This document shows positions 6,053-13,943 of a stretch of DNA of 16,248 nt, piece by piece. This DNA comes from an uncultured Collinsella sp. (GTDB lineage: Bacteria; Actinomycetota; Coriobacteriia; Coriobacteriales; Coriobacteriaceae), in NCBI GenBank assembly GCA_958437935.1, contig CAUBPS010000027.1, positions 1 to 16,248 of the forward strand, written 5' to 3'. Numbering within the stretch: the first letter of the stretch is position 1; every line of letters starts with the position of its first letter. Below the pieces are notes generated by a model that saw only the letters and a program-made list of their open reading frames with translations, was not told the DNA's origin and made no database searches. The position numbers were made by a program, and so were the translations under genes.

Positions 6053-7483
6053 ATGGCTTTCCGTAAAGACTTCCTGTGGGGCGGCGCAACGGCTGCCAAC
6101 CAGTGCGAGGGCGCCTACAACGTGGATGGCCGCGGCCTGGCCAACGTGGACGTGGCGCCGCATGGCCCCGAGCGCTATGCGGTGGTCTCCGGTCGGCGCA
6201 AGATGCTCGACTTCGAGGACGGCTATTACTATCCCGCGCAGACCGGCATCGATTTCTACCACCACTACAAGGAGGACATCGCTCTCTTTGCCGAGATGGG
6301 CTTTAAGACCTTCCGCATGAGCCTGGCGTGGACTCGAATCTTCCCCAACGGTGACGAGGCCGAGCCCAACGAGGCCGGCCTGGCATTTTACGAGGACGTG
6401 TTCCGCGAGTGTCAGGCACACGGTATCGAGCCGCTCGTGACCATTACGCACTTCGACTGCCCGATCCATCTCATCAAGAAGTACGGCGGCTGGCGCAACC
6501 GCAAGCTCATCGACTTCTACAAGAACCTCGCGACCACGATCTTCACCCGCTACAAGGGCCTGGTGAAGTACTGGCTCACCTTCAACGAGATCAATATGAT
6601 CTTGCACCTGCCGTTTATGGGTGCCGGTTTGGTCTTTGAGGAGGGCGAGAACAAGGAGGCCGTCGAGTACCTGGCCGCCCACAACGAGCTCGTCGCCAGC
6701 GCTTGGGCAACCAAGATCGCTCACGAGATCGACCCTGAGGTCAAGATCGGTTGCATGCTTGCCGCAGGTAGCTACTACCCCTACAGCTGCCGTCCGGGCG
6801 ATGCACGCCAGGCGCAGATTGACAACCAGAGCAACTATTTCTTCGTCGACGTCCAGAGCCGCGGCTACTACCCGGCCTATGCCGTCAAGAAGCTCGAGCG
6901 TCTGGGCATCGACGTCGGCATGACCGACGAGGATCGCGAGATCCTGGCCGCCAACACCGTCGACTTCATCAGCTTTAGCTATTACAGCACCCGTTGCTCC
7001 GCCGGTGCCGATAACCCCGATGTCGAGCGCGCTCAGGGCAACGCCTTCGCCGGCGCCAAGAACCCCTACCTGCAGGAGAGCCAGTGGGGCTGGGCCATCG
7101 ATCCGCTGGGCTTCCGCATTACCCTCAACGACCTGTACGACCGCTATCAGAAGCCGCTGTTTGTGGTCGAGAACGGTCTGGGCGCCAAGGATGTTGTCGA
7201 GGAGGATGGCTCCATCAACGACGACTACCGTATCGACTACCTGCGCCAGCACATCCAGACCATGCGTGACGCGGTGACCGAGGACGGCATTGACCTGCTG
7301 GGCTACACCACCTGGGGCCCGATCGACCTGGTGTCTGCCGGCACGGGCGAGATGTCCAAGCGCTACGGCTTTATCTATGTCGACCGCGATGATGCGGGCA
7401 ACGGCACTCTCAAGCGTTCCAAGAAGAAGAGCTTTGACTGGTACAAGCATGTCATTGAAACGAATGGTGAGGACCTGTCCTAA
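6053..7483 (+). CDS. 6-phospho-beta-glucosidase, glycoside hydrolase family 1
   Basis: This 476-aa cytoplasmic enzyme is a retaining GH1 glycosidase, full length for the family. The N-terminal signature FLWGGATAANQCEGAY is present, the acid/base glutamate is in TFNEIN (E179), and the nucleophile is in VVENGLGA (E373). Near the C-terminus SKRYGFIYVD resembles the Ser-Lys-Tyr phosphate-binding loop that marks 6-phospho-glycosidases such as BglA and LacG. It would cleave 6-phospho-beta-glucosides made by a PTS into glucose-6-phosphate and an aglycone or sugar. Its own promoter lies in the spacer upstream and a strong hairpin follows. Codon use is clearly more GC-rich than in the PTS operon, so the two may have different histories even though their functions fit. 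6-phospho-beta-galactosidase is less likely. Confidence 0.94.
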   Translation: MAFRKDFLWGGATAANQCEGAYNVDGRGLANVDVAPHGPERYAVVSGRRKMLDFEDGYYYPAQTGIDFYHHYKEDIALFAEMGFKTFRMSLAWTRIFPNGDEAEPNEAGLAFYEDVFRECQAHGIEPLVTITHFDCPIHLIKKYGGWRNRKLIDFYKNLATTIFTRYKGLVKYWLTFNEINMILHLPFMGAGLVFEEGENKEAVEYLAAHNELVASAWATKIAHEIDPEVKIGCMLAAGSYYPYSCRPGDARQAQIDNQSNYFFVDVQSRGYYPAYAVKKLERLGIDVGMTDEDREILAANTVDFISFSYYSTRCSAGADNPDVERAQGNAFAGAKNPYLQESQWGWAIDPLGFRITLNDLYDRYQKPLFVVENGLGAKDVVEEDGSINDDYRIDYLRQHIQTMRDAVTEDGIDLLGYTTWGPIDLVSAGTGEMSKRYGFIYVDRDDAGNGTLKRSKKKSFDWYKHVIETNGEDLS

Positions 7484-7519
7484 GGAAGCTGAGATACTCG
7501 ATTTCAGAGTCTCCTGACC

Positions 7520-7558
7520 AAGGCGCCCGGCGAGCAGTTAATGTTCGCCGGGCGCCTT
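7520..7558 (+). terminator. strong hairpin terminator after the GH1 gene
   Basis: AAGGCGCCCGGCGA (7520-7533) and TCGCCGGGCGCCTT (7545-7558) are perfect 14-bp arms around an 11-nt loop, 36 bp after the stop. The T-tail is short, as is common in GC-rich actinobacteria. Confidence 0.8.
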
Positions 7559-7610
7559 GCCGTCGGCGGATTTTGGGACATGCGGCCCGTTTTTTGAGCC
7601 TGCCTGTCGG

Positions 7611-7616
7611 TACACT
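7611..7616 (+). promoter_or_regulatory. candidate -10 for a leaderless signalling operon
   Basis: TACACT ends 9 bp before the ATG at 7626, so transcription would start at or within a few bases of the start codon. No Shine-Dalgarno sequence is visible before that ATG and no good -35 is found, which fits a leaderless transcript of the actinobacterial kind. Confidence 0.35.
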
Positions 7617-7625
7617 AAAAGCACT

Positions 7626-9509
7626 ATGGGTACCCGTGAGCGACATATCGGCCACACGGCCACCCGATCCGCACCCGTGGCGGATCCCAGGGGCGGCAGG
7701 CTCTTCGCCATGCCGCGATTCCTCGTTGGCATAACGCACCTGGTGTACCGTCGCCGCGCCTTCGTCATTGCCGGCGTCATAACCGCACTATTTCTTCTGC
7801 TTTTGGCGGTCTTGCCGGCGTTATTCGCCTCCGACCCCAAGCTCTCCAACATCGTGCCTGCCTATAGCGAGGTGTCCAAAGAAGTCGTGGACGGGCTTAT
7901 CCATTCGAGCTCGATTCCGCTGCTTGTCGCTGCGATCGCCTTTTCAATCTGGGGCGTACTGGTCTACCTGCGCTGTCTTGATTACGTCTTGCGCCGGCGC
8001 CTCGTTGCCGTTGCCACTATCTGCGCCCTGTGGATGATCGAGGTCATCCTTAAATACAAGTTGTTCACGCCGTTCTATGCTACCGTGCTGTGGTACCTGT
8101 ACTACGTGCCCATGACGCTCGTTCCGCTGCTCTATCAGCTCTGCGGCCTGCGCCTTGCGGGCCTGGAGCAACATCGTGCGGGCCGCCGCTACCGTACGGC
8201 CCTGTGGATTGCGGCCATCCTGCTCATTGGGTTTGTGCTCACCAACGATTTTCACCAGCAGGTCTTTCACTTCGATCGCTCAAGTGACACCTGGAGCAAC
8301 GACTACACGTACGGCTGGGGCTATTTCGCCGTGCTCATATGGACGGCCTTTAACTTTGTCGCCTTTTTCATTTTGGTGGGTCGGTCTGCGTCTTTCCGCA
8401 TTCAGCGCTTTTCGGGCACGGCGGCACTCGTGCTGCTGGGCGGCGCGTTCTTTGCCATCTCGTATGCCCTGCGCGTGCCGTGGGCATGGAAGCTCAACTT
8501 TTCGCTCGTCTACTGTGTGCTGTGCGTGGTGACGCTCGAGATTTGCCTCGATTGCGGCGTCATTCCGTCGTATCACGACATTGCCGGCATCTTCGATACC
8601 CTGCCGCTCGACCTTAAGGTCCTAACGCGTGACCTGCAGGAAGTTTATGCCACGCCGGTATCAAAGTCGATTCCGGCGGGCGTGCGCGAGGAGCTGCGCG
8701 CTCAAGAACTCGGACACTCCCACGCCTTTGCTGTCGTTTCCAATCCCGATGTGATGTATCGCTCCTTTCCACTGCTGGGCGGATCGGCCCTGCTTGCTCA
8801 GGACGTATCGGAGGTCAACGAACTCAACCGCGAGCTGGCGCATCGGCGTATGGAACTGCAGCGCCAAAACGAACTGCTCACGGCCGACTACGACCTTAAA
8901 GCGCATCTGGCAGATCAAGAGGCCGAGGCCTTGTTGGTCAAAGACGTTGACCAGGCACTTGCCCGCGCACTCGGCGAGATGTATGGGCTGCTGAGCTCGC
9001 TGCCGCCGCTCACCGACGAGGCGTCCTCGCACGAGCGGTACCGCATGCTGCAGTGTGCCAAGATGTTTGTCGCCTATTGCAAACGCAAAGGCTCGCTCAC
9101 GCTGGCGCAGCACGGGGAGAGCGGTTTTGATCGCGACCGTATCCAGCTGATCGCCAACGAGATGGCAAGCGATCTGCGCACCATCGATGTCGACTGCGCC
9201 TCGATTATTGCCATACGGCGCCCCATGCATGCCAGTGCGGTGAGCGCGCTGTACGACTGCGTGTACGATTTTGCGTTCTTCGCTTACACCACCGACCATC
9301 CGGCGCTCATGTATCACCTGAGCGACCACGATTCGTGCAGCGTGGAGCTGCGCGCCACGCTCTTCTCCAATGACGAAGAGGACTTGTCGCAGACGCCGGC
9401 TGCCCACGAACTCGAAAGCGCGCTGCAGGGGCGCAACGTGGCATATCGCCTTGAGGGCGAGCCCGGTCAGCTGCGCATGATCGTATTGATGCCGCGGGCA
9501 GGTGAGTGA
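7626..9509 (+). CDS. multi-TM sensor with degenerate histidine-kinase-like C-terminus
   Basis: This is a 627-aa membrane sensor. Residues 45-310 carry seven or eight hydrophobic segments in the style of 7TM histidine-kinase input domains, including TNDFHQQVFHF (206-216), a motif typical of them. A PAS-like stretch (about 320-395, ending SFPLLGGSALLAQDVSEVNELN) leads to a charged coiled coil (396-435). The remainder has the length and strand pattern of a kinase core, but I see no phospho-acceptor H-box, no N-box asparagine (ALYDCVYDFAFFAY stands where it should be) and no G-box. It therefore probably senses a ligand and signals through the intact kinase encoded next. ATG 7626 is chosen on the -10 nearby; ATG 7710 (MPRFLVGITHLVYRRR) is a credible alternative start, and an upstream in-frame ATG at 7557 lies inside the terminator. 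The next gene overlaps by 4 bp. Confidence 0.75.
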   Translation: MGTRERHIGHTATRSAPVADPRGGRLFAMPRFLVGITHLVYRRRAFVIAGVITALFLLLLAVLPALFASDPKLSNIVPAYSEVSKEVVDGLIHSSSIPLLVAAIAFSIWGVLVYLRCLDYVLRRRLVAVATICALWMIEVILKYKLFTPFYATVLWYLYYVPMTLVPLLYQLCGLRLAGLEQHRAGRRYRTALWIAAILLIGFVLTNDFHQQVFHFDRSSDTWSNDYTYGWGYFAVLIWTAFNFVAFFILVGRSASFRIQRFSGTAALVLLGGAFFAISYALRVPWAWKLNFSLVYCVLCVVTLEICLDCGVIPSYHDIAGIFDTLPLDLKVLTRDLQEVYATPVSKSIPAGVREELRAQELGHSHAFAVVSNPDVMYRSFPLLGGSALLAQDVSEVNELNRELAHRRMELQRQNELLTADYDLKAHLADQEAEALLVKDVDQALARALGEMYGLLSSLPPLTDEASSHERYRMLQCAKMFVAYCKRKGSLTLAQHGESGFDRDRIQLIANEMASDLRTIDVDCASIIAIRRPMHASAVSALYDCVYDFAFFAYTTDHPALMYHLSDHDSCSVELRATLFSNDEEDLSQTPAAHELESALQGRNVAYRLEGEPGQLRMIVLMPRAGE

Positions 9510-11005
9510 CGGTGCAGATTCCGCTTATCCTTCCCCAAATCGTTGCGCTCGATATCGTCTTTGCTCTGGCGGCGTGCCTGCAGACCATTCACGTTCCGCT
9601 CATCGCATCGCGCCGCTCGTCCTACAACCGCAAAGTGATTTGCGCCTACGAGGCGAGCCTTGTGCTGCACTTGATTATCTCGGCCGTCATCTTGTTCGCG
9701 TTGTCTGGCTCGTATTTGGTGGCGCCGCCTCACGTCGCCGCCGAGGCGGCGGGCGCGCTGCTATGGCTCAACGCTGCGATTGCCGTCTATGGCGTGGTCC
9801 TTATGGTGCATTATCGTCGTCCCGTCATGATGGTTGAGCTGCTGCTCGTTGCCGCCGTGACACCGCCGGTGGTTTATGCCATGGGCCCGGCATGGACCGC
9901 GGTCCTTATCGCGGAGGGCGCGTTCTTCCTGTTCCGCTCCGTCGCGGCGCTTTTGATGGATGTGCGCAACCGCCAGGAGGACATCACGGCGTTCTCGACG
10001 ATCGAGACTATCAACGTGATTCCCGTGGGCATTCTGTATCTGGATTCGAAGGGCCGCCCGTTGCTCATGAACCGCCGCATGCGCAAGAATCTCGTGGAGC
10101 TTCACAGGCCCACCGACCTGGGCGATATGAGTGGCACGTGGAATGGCCTTCGCAAACTCAGCATGCAAATGCCCGAAAGCAGCAGGAATCGCGTGCGGAT
10201 CAACTTGGACCGCTTTGGTGAGGCGCGTGCGGTGATCGAGATTTCTTCCGCCGAGATTCGCCTATTTGTGCGCGACGATGTTATGGTTTCGGGTCGTTCG
10301 TTCGAACGTATTATTGGCTTGGACGTGACGGAGTATGCGCATGCCCACGACCGTCTGGCGCAGGCCAATCACCTGCTTGAGCTTGCGGGTCAAGAACTTC
10401 AGGCTCAGATCGAAGAGGTCAAGAAGGTTGCCGACAATGCGGCCTACCTGCGCATGCGTGCCCGCGTGCACGACGTGATCGGCCAGCGCCTGTCCATCCT
10501 CCATCGATATCTGGAAGAGGGGCGCCTAGACGACGAGTCGCTCGAGCAGATTGACCCGCTGCTGCGCTCGATTGCTGCCGACCTGCGTAGCGGTGGCGAC
10601 AGCGAGCCTGCGGAGCAACTGGGCGATATCGTTCATGCCTTTGGCCTGGTGAGCGTGCAGATCGATGTAGATGGATCGCTTCCGGACGATGCACACGTCG
10701 CTGCTGCCTTTTTGCAGATAATCCGCGAGGCGTCGACCAATGCCACCAAGCATGCGCAGGCCCACCAGGTTCAGGTGCGCCTGTGGCAGGAGGTATCGGA
10801 TGGTGGCGCCATTGCACACATGACGGTATCAAACGACGGGGCACCCGCTCCCGTATCGTATCGCGAGGGAACGGGTATCCCTGGTATGAGGCATGTCGCG
10901 CAAAATCTGGGCGGCAGCCTGGAGGTCCATGCCGCCCCGCCCTTTACGCTTGCGGTGTCCATTCCGCTGAACTCCAACGCAACGGTCCAAAGGAGAAGCT
11001 CATGA
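9506..11005 (+). CDS. membrane sensor histidine kinase, LuxR/NarL-system type
   Basis: This is a 499-aa histidine kinase. About five hydrophobic segments occupy residues 5-150. A PAS-like region (165-290, with NVIPVGILYLDSKGRPLLMNRRM) and a short coiled coil follow. The dimerisation motif RARVHDVIGQRLSIL carries the likely phospho-acceptor His322 in the HDxxGxxL form seen in HisKA_3-type kinases. The ATPase domain shows the N-box REASTNATKHA (N412) and a G-box GTGIPGMRHVAQNLGG. It begins with GTG overlapping the sensor's stop by 4 bp (a second in-frame GTG at 9512 is possible) and ends with an ATGA overlap on the response regulator gene, so the three are translationally coupled. It should phosphorylate that regulator, probably under control of the upstream sensor. 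Confidence 0.88.
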   Translation: MTVQIPLILPQIVALDIVFALAACLQTIHVPLIASRRSSYNRKVICAYEASLVLHLIISAVILFALSGSYLVAPPHVAAEAAGALLWLNAAIAVYGVVLMVHYRRPVMMVELLLVAAVTPPVVYAMGPAWTAVLIAEGAFFLFRSVAALLMDVRNRQEDITAFSTIETINVIPVGILYLDSKGRPLLMNRRMRKNLVELHRPTDLGDMSGTWNGLRKLSMQMPESSRNRVRINLDRFGEARAVIEISSAEIRLFVRDDVMVSGRSFERIIGLDVTEYAHAHDRLAQANHLLELAGQELQAQIEEVKKVADNAAYLRMRARVHDVIGQRLSILHRYLEEGRLDDESLEQIDPLLRSIAADLRSGGDSEPAEQLGDIVHAFGLVSVQIDVDGSLPDDAHVAAAFLQIIREASTNATKHAQAHQVQVRLWQEVSDGGAIAHMTVSNDGAPAPVSYREGTGIPGMRHVAQNLGGSLEVHAAPPFTLAVSIPLNSNATVQRRSS

Positions 11006-11622
11006 TTCGTATCCTTATCGTCGAAGACCAGGCCATTCTGCGCGAGAGCCTCGCACGCTCCGTTGGTGATCAGCCCGACATGACCGTTGTTGCCGCCATC
11101 GCCGATGCCTCAGATGCCTTGGACGTCGCGCTCAAGGAGCATCCGGACATGATTTTGATGGACGTGTGCACCGAGCACGATTCCAACGGCATCGTGGCGG
11201 CGGCGCGCATCAAAGAGCGGCTGCCCGAGTGCCGCATCGTTATCATGACGGGCATGCCCGAGATTACGTTTGTGGATCAGGCACGCGAGGCGGGCGTCGA
11301 CAGCTTTGTGTACAAGAATGTCGGCATCGACGAGCTCTTTGCCGTGATGCGTTCCACGTTGGCGGGCTACTGCACGTTTCCCAAGCCGCCCGAAAGCATC
11401 TTTTCGGGCACGGCGGCGCTCGATGACGTTGAGCTGTCGATCTTGCGCCTTGCCTGCGAAGGCAAGAGCCGTCGCGAGATTGCGGCCGAGTTGTTTATGA
11501 GCGAGGGCACGATCAAGCGCCGCATCTCGGAGATTCTCAACAAGACCGGCTACGACAACATCATGCGCCTGGCCGTGCACGCGGTGACCGAAGGCAGCAT
11601 CGTCCCCAATATGGAGCGCTAG
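11002..11622 (+). CDS. LuxR/NarL-family response regulator
   Basis: This is a 206-aa two-domain response regulator. The receiver (1-120) has the acidic pair in IVEDQ (E8, D9), the phospho-acceptor D54 in MILMDV, the conserved threonine in IMTGM and the lysine in VYKNV. The C-terminal LuxR-type helix-turn-helix (about 145-200) reads LDDVELSILRLACEGKSRREIA, then SEGTIKRRISEIL. The ATG at 11002 is preceded by AAGGAG (10990-10995) and overlaps the kinase stop as ATGA. A perfect hairpin terminator follows. Its target genes are unknown; no inverted-repeat operator clearly matching it was found nearby. Confidence 0.93.
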   Translation: MIRILIVEDQAILRESLARSVGDQPDMTVVAAIADASDALDVALKEHPDMILMDVCTEHDSNGIVAAARIKERLPECRIVIMTGMPEITFVDQAREAGVDSFVYKNVGIDELFAVMRSTLAGYCTFPKPPESIFSGTAALDDVELSILRLACEGKSRREIAAELFMSEGTIKRRISEILNKTGYDNIMRLAVHAVTEGSIVPNMER

Positions 11623-11649
11623 CGCTCGTTACCTATCGGCGCAAAGTGG

Positions 11650-11680
11650 CGGGGCCGCAGGATATTTTCCTGCGGCCCCG
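11650..11680. terminator. perfect hairpin between convergent genes
   Basis: CGGGGCCGCAGGA (11650-11662) and TCCTGCGGCCCCG (11668-11680) are perfect 13-bp arms with a 5-nt loop. It lies between the response regulator and the oppositely oriented lipoprotein gene and may stop transcription from both sides. Confidence 0.8.
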
Positions 11681-11730
11681 TCTGGTGTGCGCGGATGTGT
11701 CCGCCAATCCGCGGCTGTCGTGGTCTACCG

Positions 11731-12573
11731 CTACGCGATGGTTGCGCTGTAGGAGGCGACGTCCTCGTAGGAATCGGTCAGGTAGGCGTCGATGCCGATG
11801 GTCGTGTTGACCAGGTCGTCAAGGCTGTCAAGCTCGCCGCTCGAGAACGTGAATTCCTCGGTGGCGTTGGTGCCGGGCATCAGGTGAGCCGAGAACCAGG
11901 GTTCCTTCATGGTGCCGTTGATGTTGGTCTTGCCGGAAGGAGCGTAGAAGGTCAGGTCCTTGTCGCTCTTGTTGGTGATGTTGACGACAAAACCGATGTC
12001 GCCCCACTCGTCCTTGAACTTCTCGGTGATGGTGATGGTGCACAGGTCGTCATCGGCAACGGTGACGGCGGGGGAGATTTCAATCTTCTGGACGTCGTCG
12101 TCTTCGACGGCCTCGTCGATCTCTTCTTCCTTCTCGGCCGCCTCGCGATCCTTCTTCACCGTGCCGGACAGGTCCTTGTCGGACTTGGTAAAGACAAGAT
12201 TGCCGTCATCCTCTTCGAGGATGAGCTTGCCGTCCTTGAGCTTCATGTCATGTGACTCGTCTTCGGCGGTGATGGTTACGGTGGTGGCGTCTTTTGCCTC
12301 CCATTTAAGGTCGACGACTTCAAGGAACAGGTCGAGGGCACCTGTACCGTCCTCATCGAGAATCAGGACGCAGTGCACACCCCAATCCTCGAGCATCTTC
12401 ATGTACTCATCGGTCAGTTCTTCGCCCTCCAGGGTTCCTCCCGAGAGCTCCCAGCTGCCGACGAAGTTGGCCTTGGGGTCTTTGCCGCCGCCGCTGCAGC
12501 CCGTCAGGGCAAAGGCGAGCGCAAGGACGCATGTCAGAAATGCGAGTACGGACTTTTTGAACGTTGTCTTCAT
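11731..12573 (-). CDS. putative lipoprotein
   Basis: This 280-aa protein has a clear lipoprotein signal: basic start MKTTFKKS, a hydrophobic core and lipobox LTGC with Cys26 as the lipid anchor, followed by a glycine/serine linker. Residues 37-130 (FVGSWELSGGTLEGEEL, DGTGALDL, LKDGKLILEEDDGNLVF) look like a small lipocalin-like beta domain. A highly charged linker (about 140-165) leads to a second beta domain with VVNITNKSDKDLTFYA, reminiscent of DUF4352/DUF5067-type Ig-like folds. The start at 12573 is supported by AGGAGGA 5 nt upstream; the longer in-frame extension has no such signal. It is the last gene of the leftward zinc-ribbon cluster, separated by an 80-bp gap with a hairpin, so it may be co-transcribed or independent. 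The function is unknown. Confidence 0.85.
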   Translation of the reverse strand: MKTTFKKSVLAFLTCVLALAFALTGCSGGGKDPKANFVGSWELSGGTLEGEELTDEYMKMLEDWGVHCVLILDEDGTGALDLFLEVVDLKWEAKDATTVTITAEDESHDMKLKDGKLILEEDDGNLVFTKSDKDLSGTVKKDREAAEKEEEIDEAVEDDDVQKIEISPAVTVADDDLCTITITEKFKDEWGDIGFVVNITNKSDKDLTFYAPSGKTNINGTMKEPWFSAHLMPGTNATEEFTFSSGELDSLDDLVNTTIGIDAYLTDSYEDVASYSATIA

Positions 12574-12612
12574 GGTGTCCTCCTTTATCGAACGAAACCC
12601 ATAGAAGCAAAT

Positions 12613-12634
12613 GCGGGGGTGGCGGATCCCCCGC
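12613..12634 (-). terminator. GC-rich hairpin between SPFH and lipoprotein genes
   Basis: GCGGGGG (12613-12619) and CCCCCGC (12628-12634) form perfect 7-bp arms around 8 nt, just after the SPFH stop in the direction of transcription. The following bases are only moderately T-rich, so partial termination is the most that can be claimed. Confidence 0.45.
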
Positions 12635-12653
12635 CAATTACCAGATAGAGGGG

Positions 12654-13895
12654 CTAGGGCCTGGGCGTTCCGCAGTTGCTGCAGAACTTGCCGCCGTTTT
12701 CGCTGCCGCAGTTGGGGCAGAACCACTTGGTCGGTGCCGGGGCGGGTGCGGGACTGCCACACTCGGAGCAGAACTTGCCGGTGTTGGTGGCGCCGCAGCT
12801 GCAGGTCCATGTGCCGGCCGCGGGGGCAGCGGCAGGGGCCGGTGCGGGAGCGGGTGCCGGAGCCGGCTGCGGGGCGGCCTGCTGCTGTGCCTGGCCGGCG
12901 GCGAACAGCTGGCTGGCGTTCATGCCGCCCATGCCACCTGCCATGCCCATGCCCATAAAGCCTGCCATCGCGCCGTTGGGGTTGGCGGCTGCCGCGCGCA
13001 TTGCGTCGCTCTGGGCGCTGGCAATGTTGGCTGCCGCCATGGTGGGATCGCGCATGACCGCGGCTTTCTGCAGGTCCTTGATCATCTGCTCGTCTTCTTG
13101 CGAGGCTGCGATGGAGTTGACGCCAAAGCTCACGATCTCGACACCACGCAGGTCGCGCCAGTCGGCAGAGAGGACCTCGTTGAGCGCACGAGCGAGCTCG
13201 GTGGTGTGGCCGGGGATGGCGCTGTAGCGGATGCCCATCTCCGAGATCTTGGCGAAGGCGGGCTGCAGGGCGGTGAGCAGCTCGGACTTAAGCTGGCTGT
13301 CGATCTTGTCGCGCGTGTAGCTATCGGTCACGTTGCCGCACACGTTGGTGTAGAACAGCAGCGGGTTGGTGATGCGGTACGAGTACTCGCCGTTGCAGCG
13401 CACGGAGATGTCAACGTCCAGGCCAATGTTGTTATCGACCACGCGGAAGGGCACGGGCGAGGCGGTGCCGTACTTGTTGCCGATGATCTCCTTGGTGTTG
13501 ATGAAGTAGACGCGCTGGTCCTTGCCCGCGTCGCCGCCAAAGGTAAAGCGGCTGCCGATATTGGCGAAGGTCTCCTTGATGGAATCGCCCAGGTTGCCGC
13601 TAAAGACGCTCGGCTCGCTGCCGGTATCGAAGACGAACTCACCGGGCTCCAGTGCGACTTCGATGATCTTGCCGTTTTGCACCACGAGCATGCCCTGGCC
13701 ATCGTTGACGGCGATGACGGAGCCGTTGGAGATGACGTTGTCCTCGCCGCGCGTGTTGGAGCTGCGGCCACCGGTGCGTTTGCTGCCCTTGCAGGCCAAG
13801 ACGTCAGCAGGCATCGATTCGCAGTAGATAAATTCCTTCCACTGGTCGGCCATGACGCCGCCGGCAGCTCCCAATCCAGCTTTCAAGAGTCCCAT
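12654..13895 (-). CDS. SPFH-domain protein with C-terminal zinc ribbons (YdjI-like)
   Basis: This 413-aa protein starts with a glycine-rich segment, then an SPFH/band-7-like domain (about 20-270: VISNGSVIAVNDGQGMLVVQ, PGEFVFDTG, QRVYFINTKEI, then FGVNSIAAS). It is of the kind annotated as 'virion core protein' or YdjI, which in Bacillus helps bring PspA to stressed membranes. After an alanine-rich helix come a methionine/glycine-rich stretch, a Pro-Ala repeat linker (about 340-358), and two zinc ribbons. Ribbon one has C365, C367, C376 and C379; ribbon two has C393, C396, C405 and C408. No clear transmembrane helix is seen. AAGGAAG precedes the ATG. It follows the two-TM zinc-ribbon gene by 48 bp and is probably in the same operon. 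No PspA gene is present in the window. Confidence 0.87.
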   Translation of the reverse strand: MGLLKAGLGAAGGVMADQWKEFIYCESMPADVLACKGSKRTGGRSSNTRGEDNVISNGSVIAVNDGQGMLVVQNGKIIEVALEPGEFVFDTGSEPSVFSGNLGDSIKETFANIGSRFTFGGDAGKDQRVYFINTKEIIGNKYGTASPVPFRVVDNNIGLDVDISVRCNGEYSYRITNPLLFYTNVCGNVTDSYTRDKIDSQLKSELLTALQPAFAKISEMGIRYSAIPGHTTELARALNEVLSADWRDLRGVEIVSFGVNSIAASQEDEQMIKDLQKAAVMRDPTMAAANIASAQSDAMRAAAANPNGAMAGFMGMGMAGGMGGMNASQLFAAGQAQQQAAPQPAPAPAPAPAPAAAPAAGTWTCSCGATNTGKFCSECGSPAPAPAPTKWFCPNCGSENGGKFCSNCGTPRP

Positions 13896-13943
13896 GGTGA
13901 TCTTCCTTTCTCGTCAAAGGCCGGGTGGTATTGGTTGGATTGC

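Noticed and set aside
5915..7450. 511-codon open frame on the - strand opposite the phosphoglucosidase gene
   Set aside because: It mirrors a convincing GH1 gene with intact catalytic motifs; the protein reads as a Val/Ala/Leu-rich shadow with no domain, and GC-rich third positions commonly open the antisense frame.
10783..11001. Upstream in-frame extension of the response regulator gene
   Set aside because: It would overlap the kinase gene by over 200 bp. The receiver domain, a strong AAGGAG and an ATGA overlap all fix the start at 11002.
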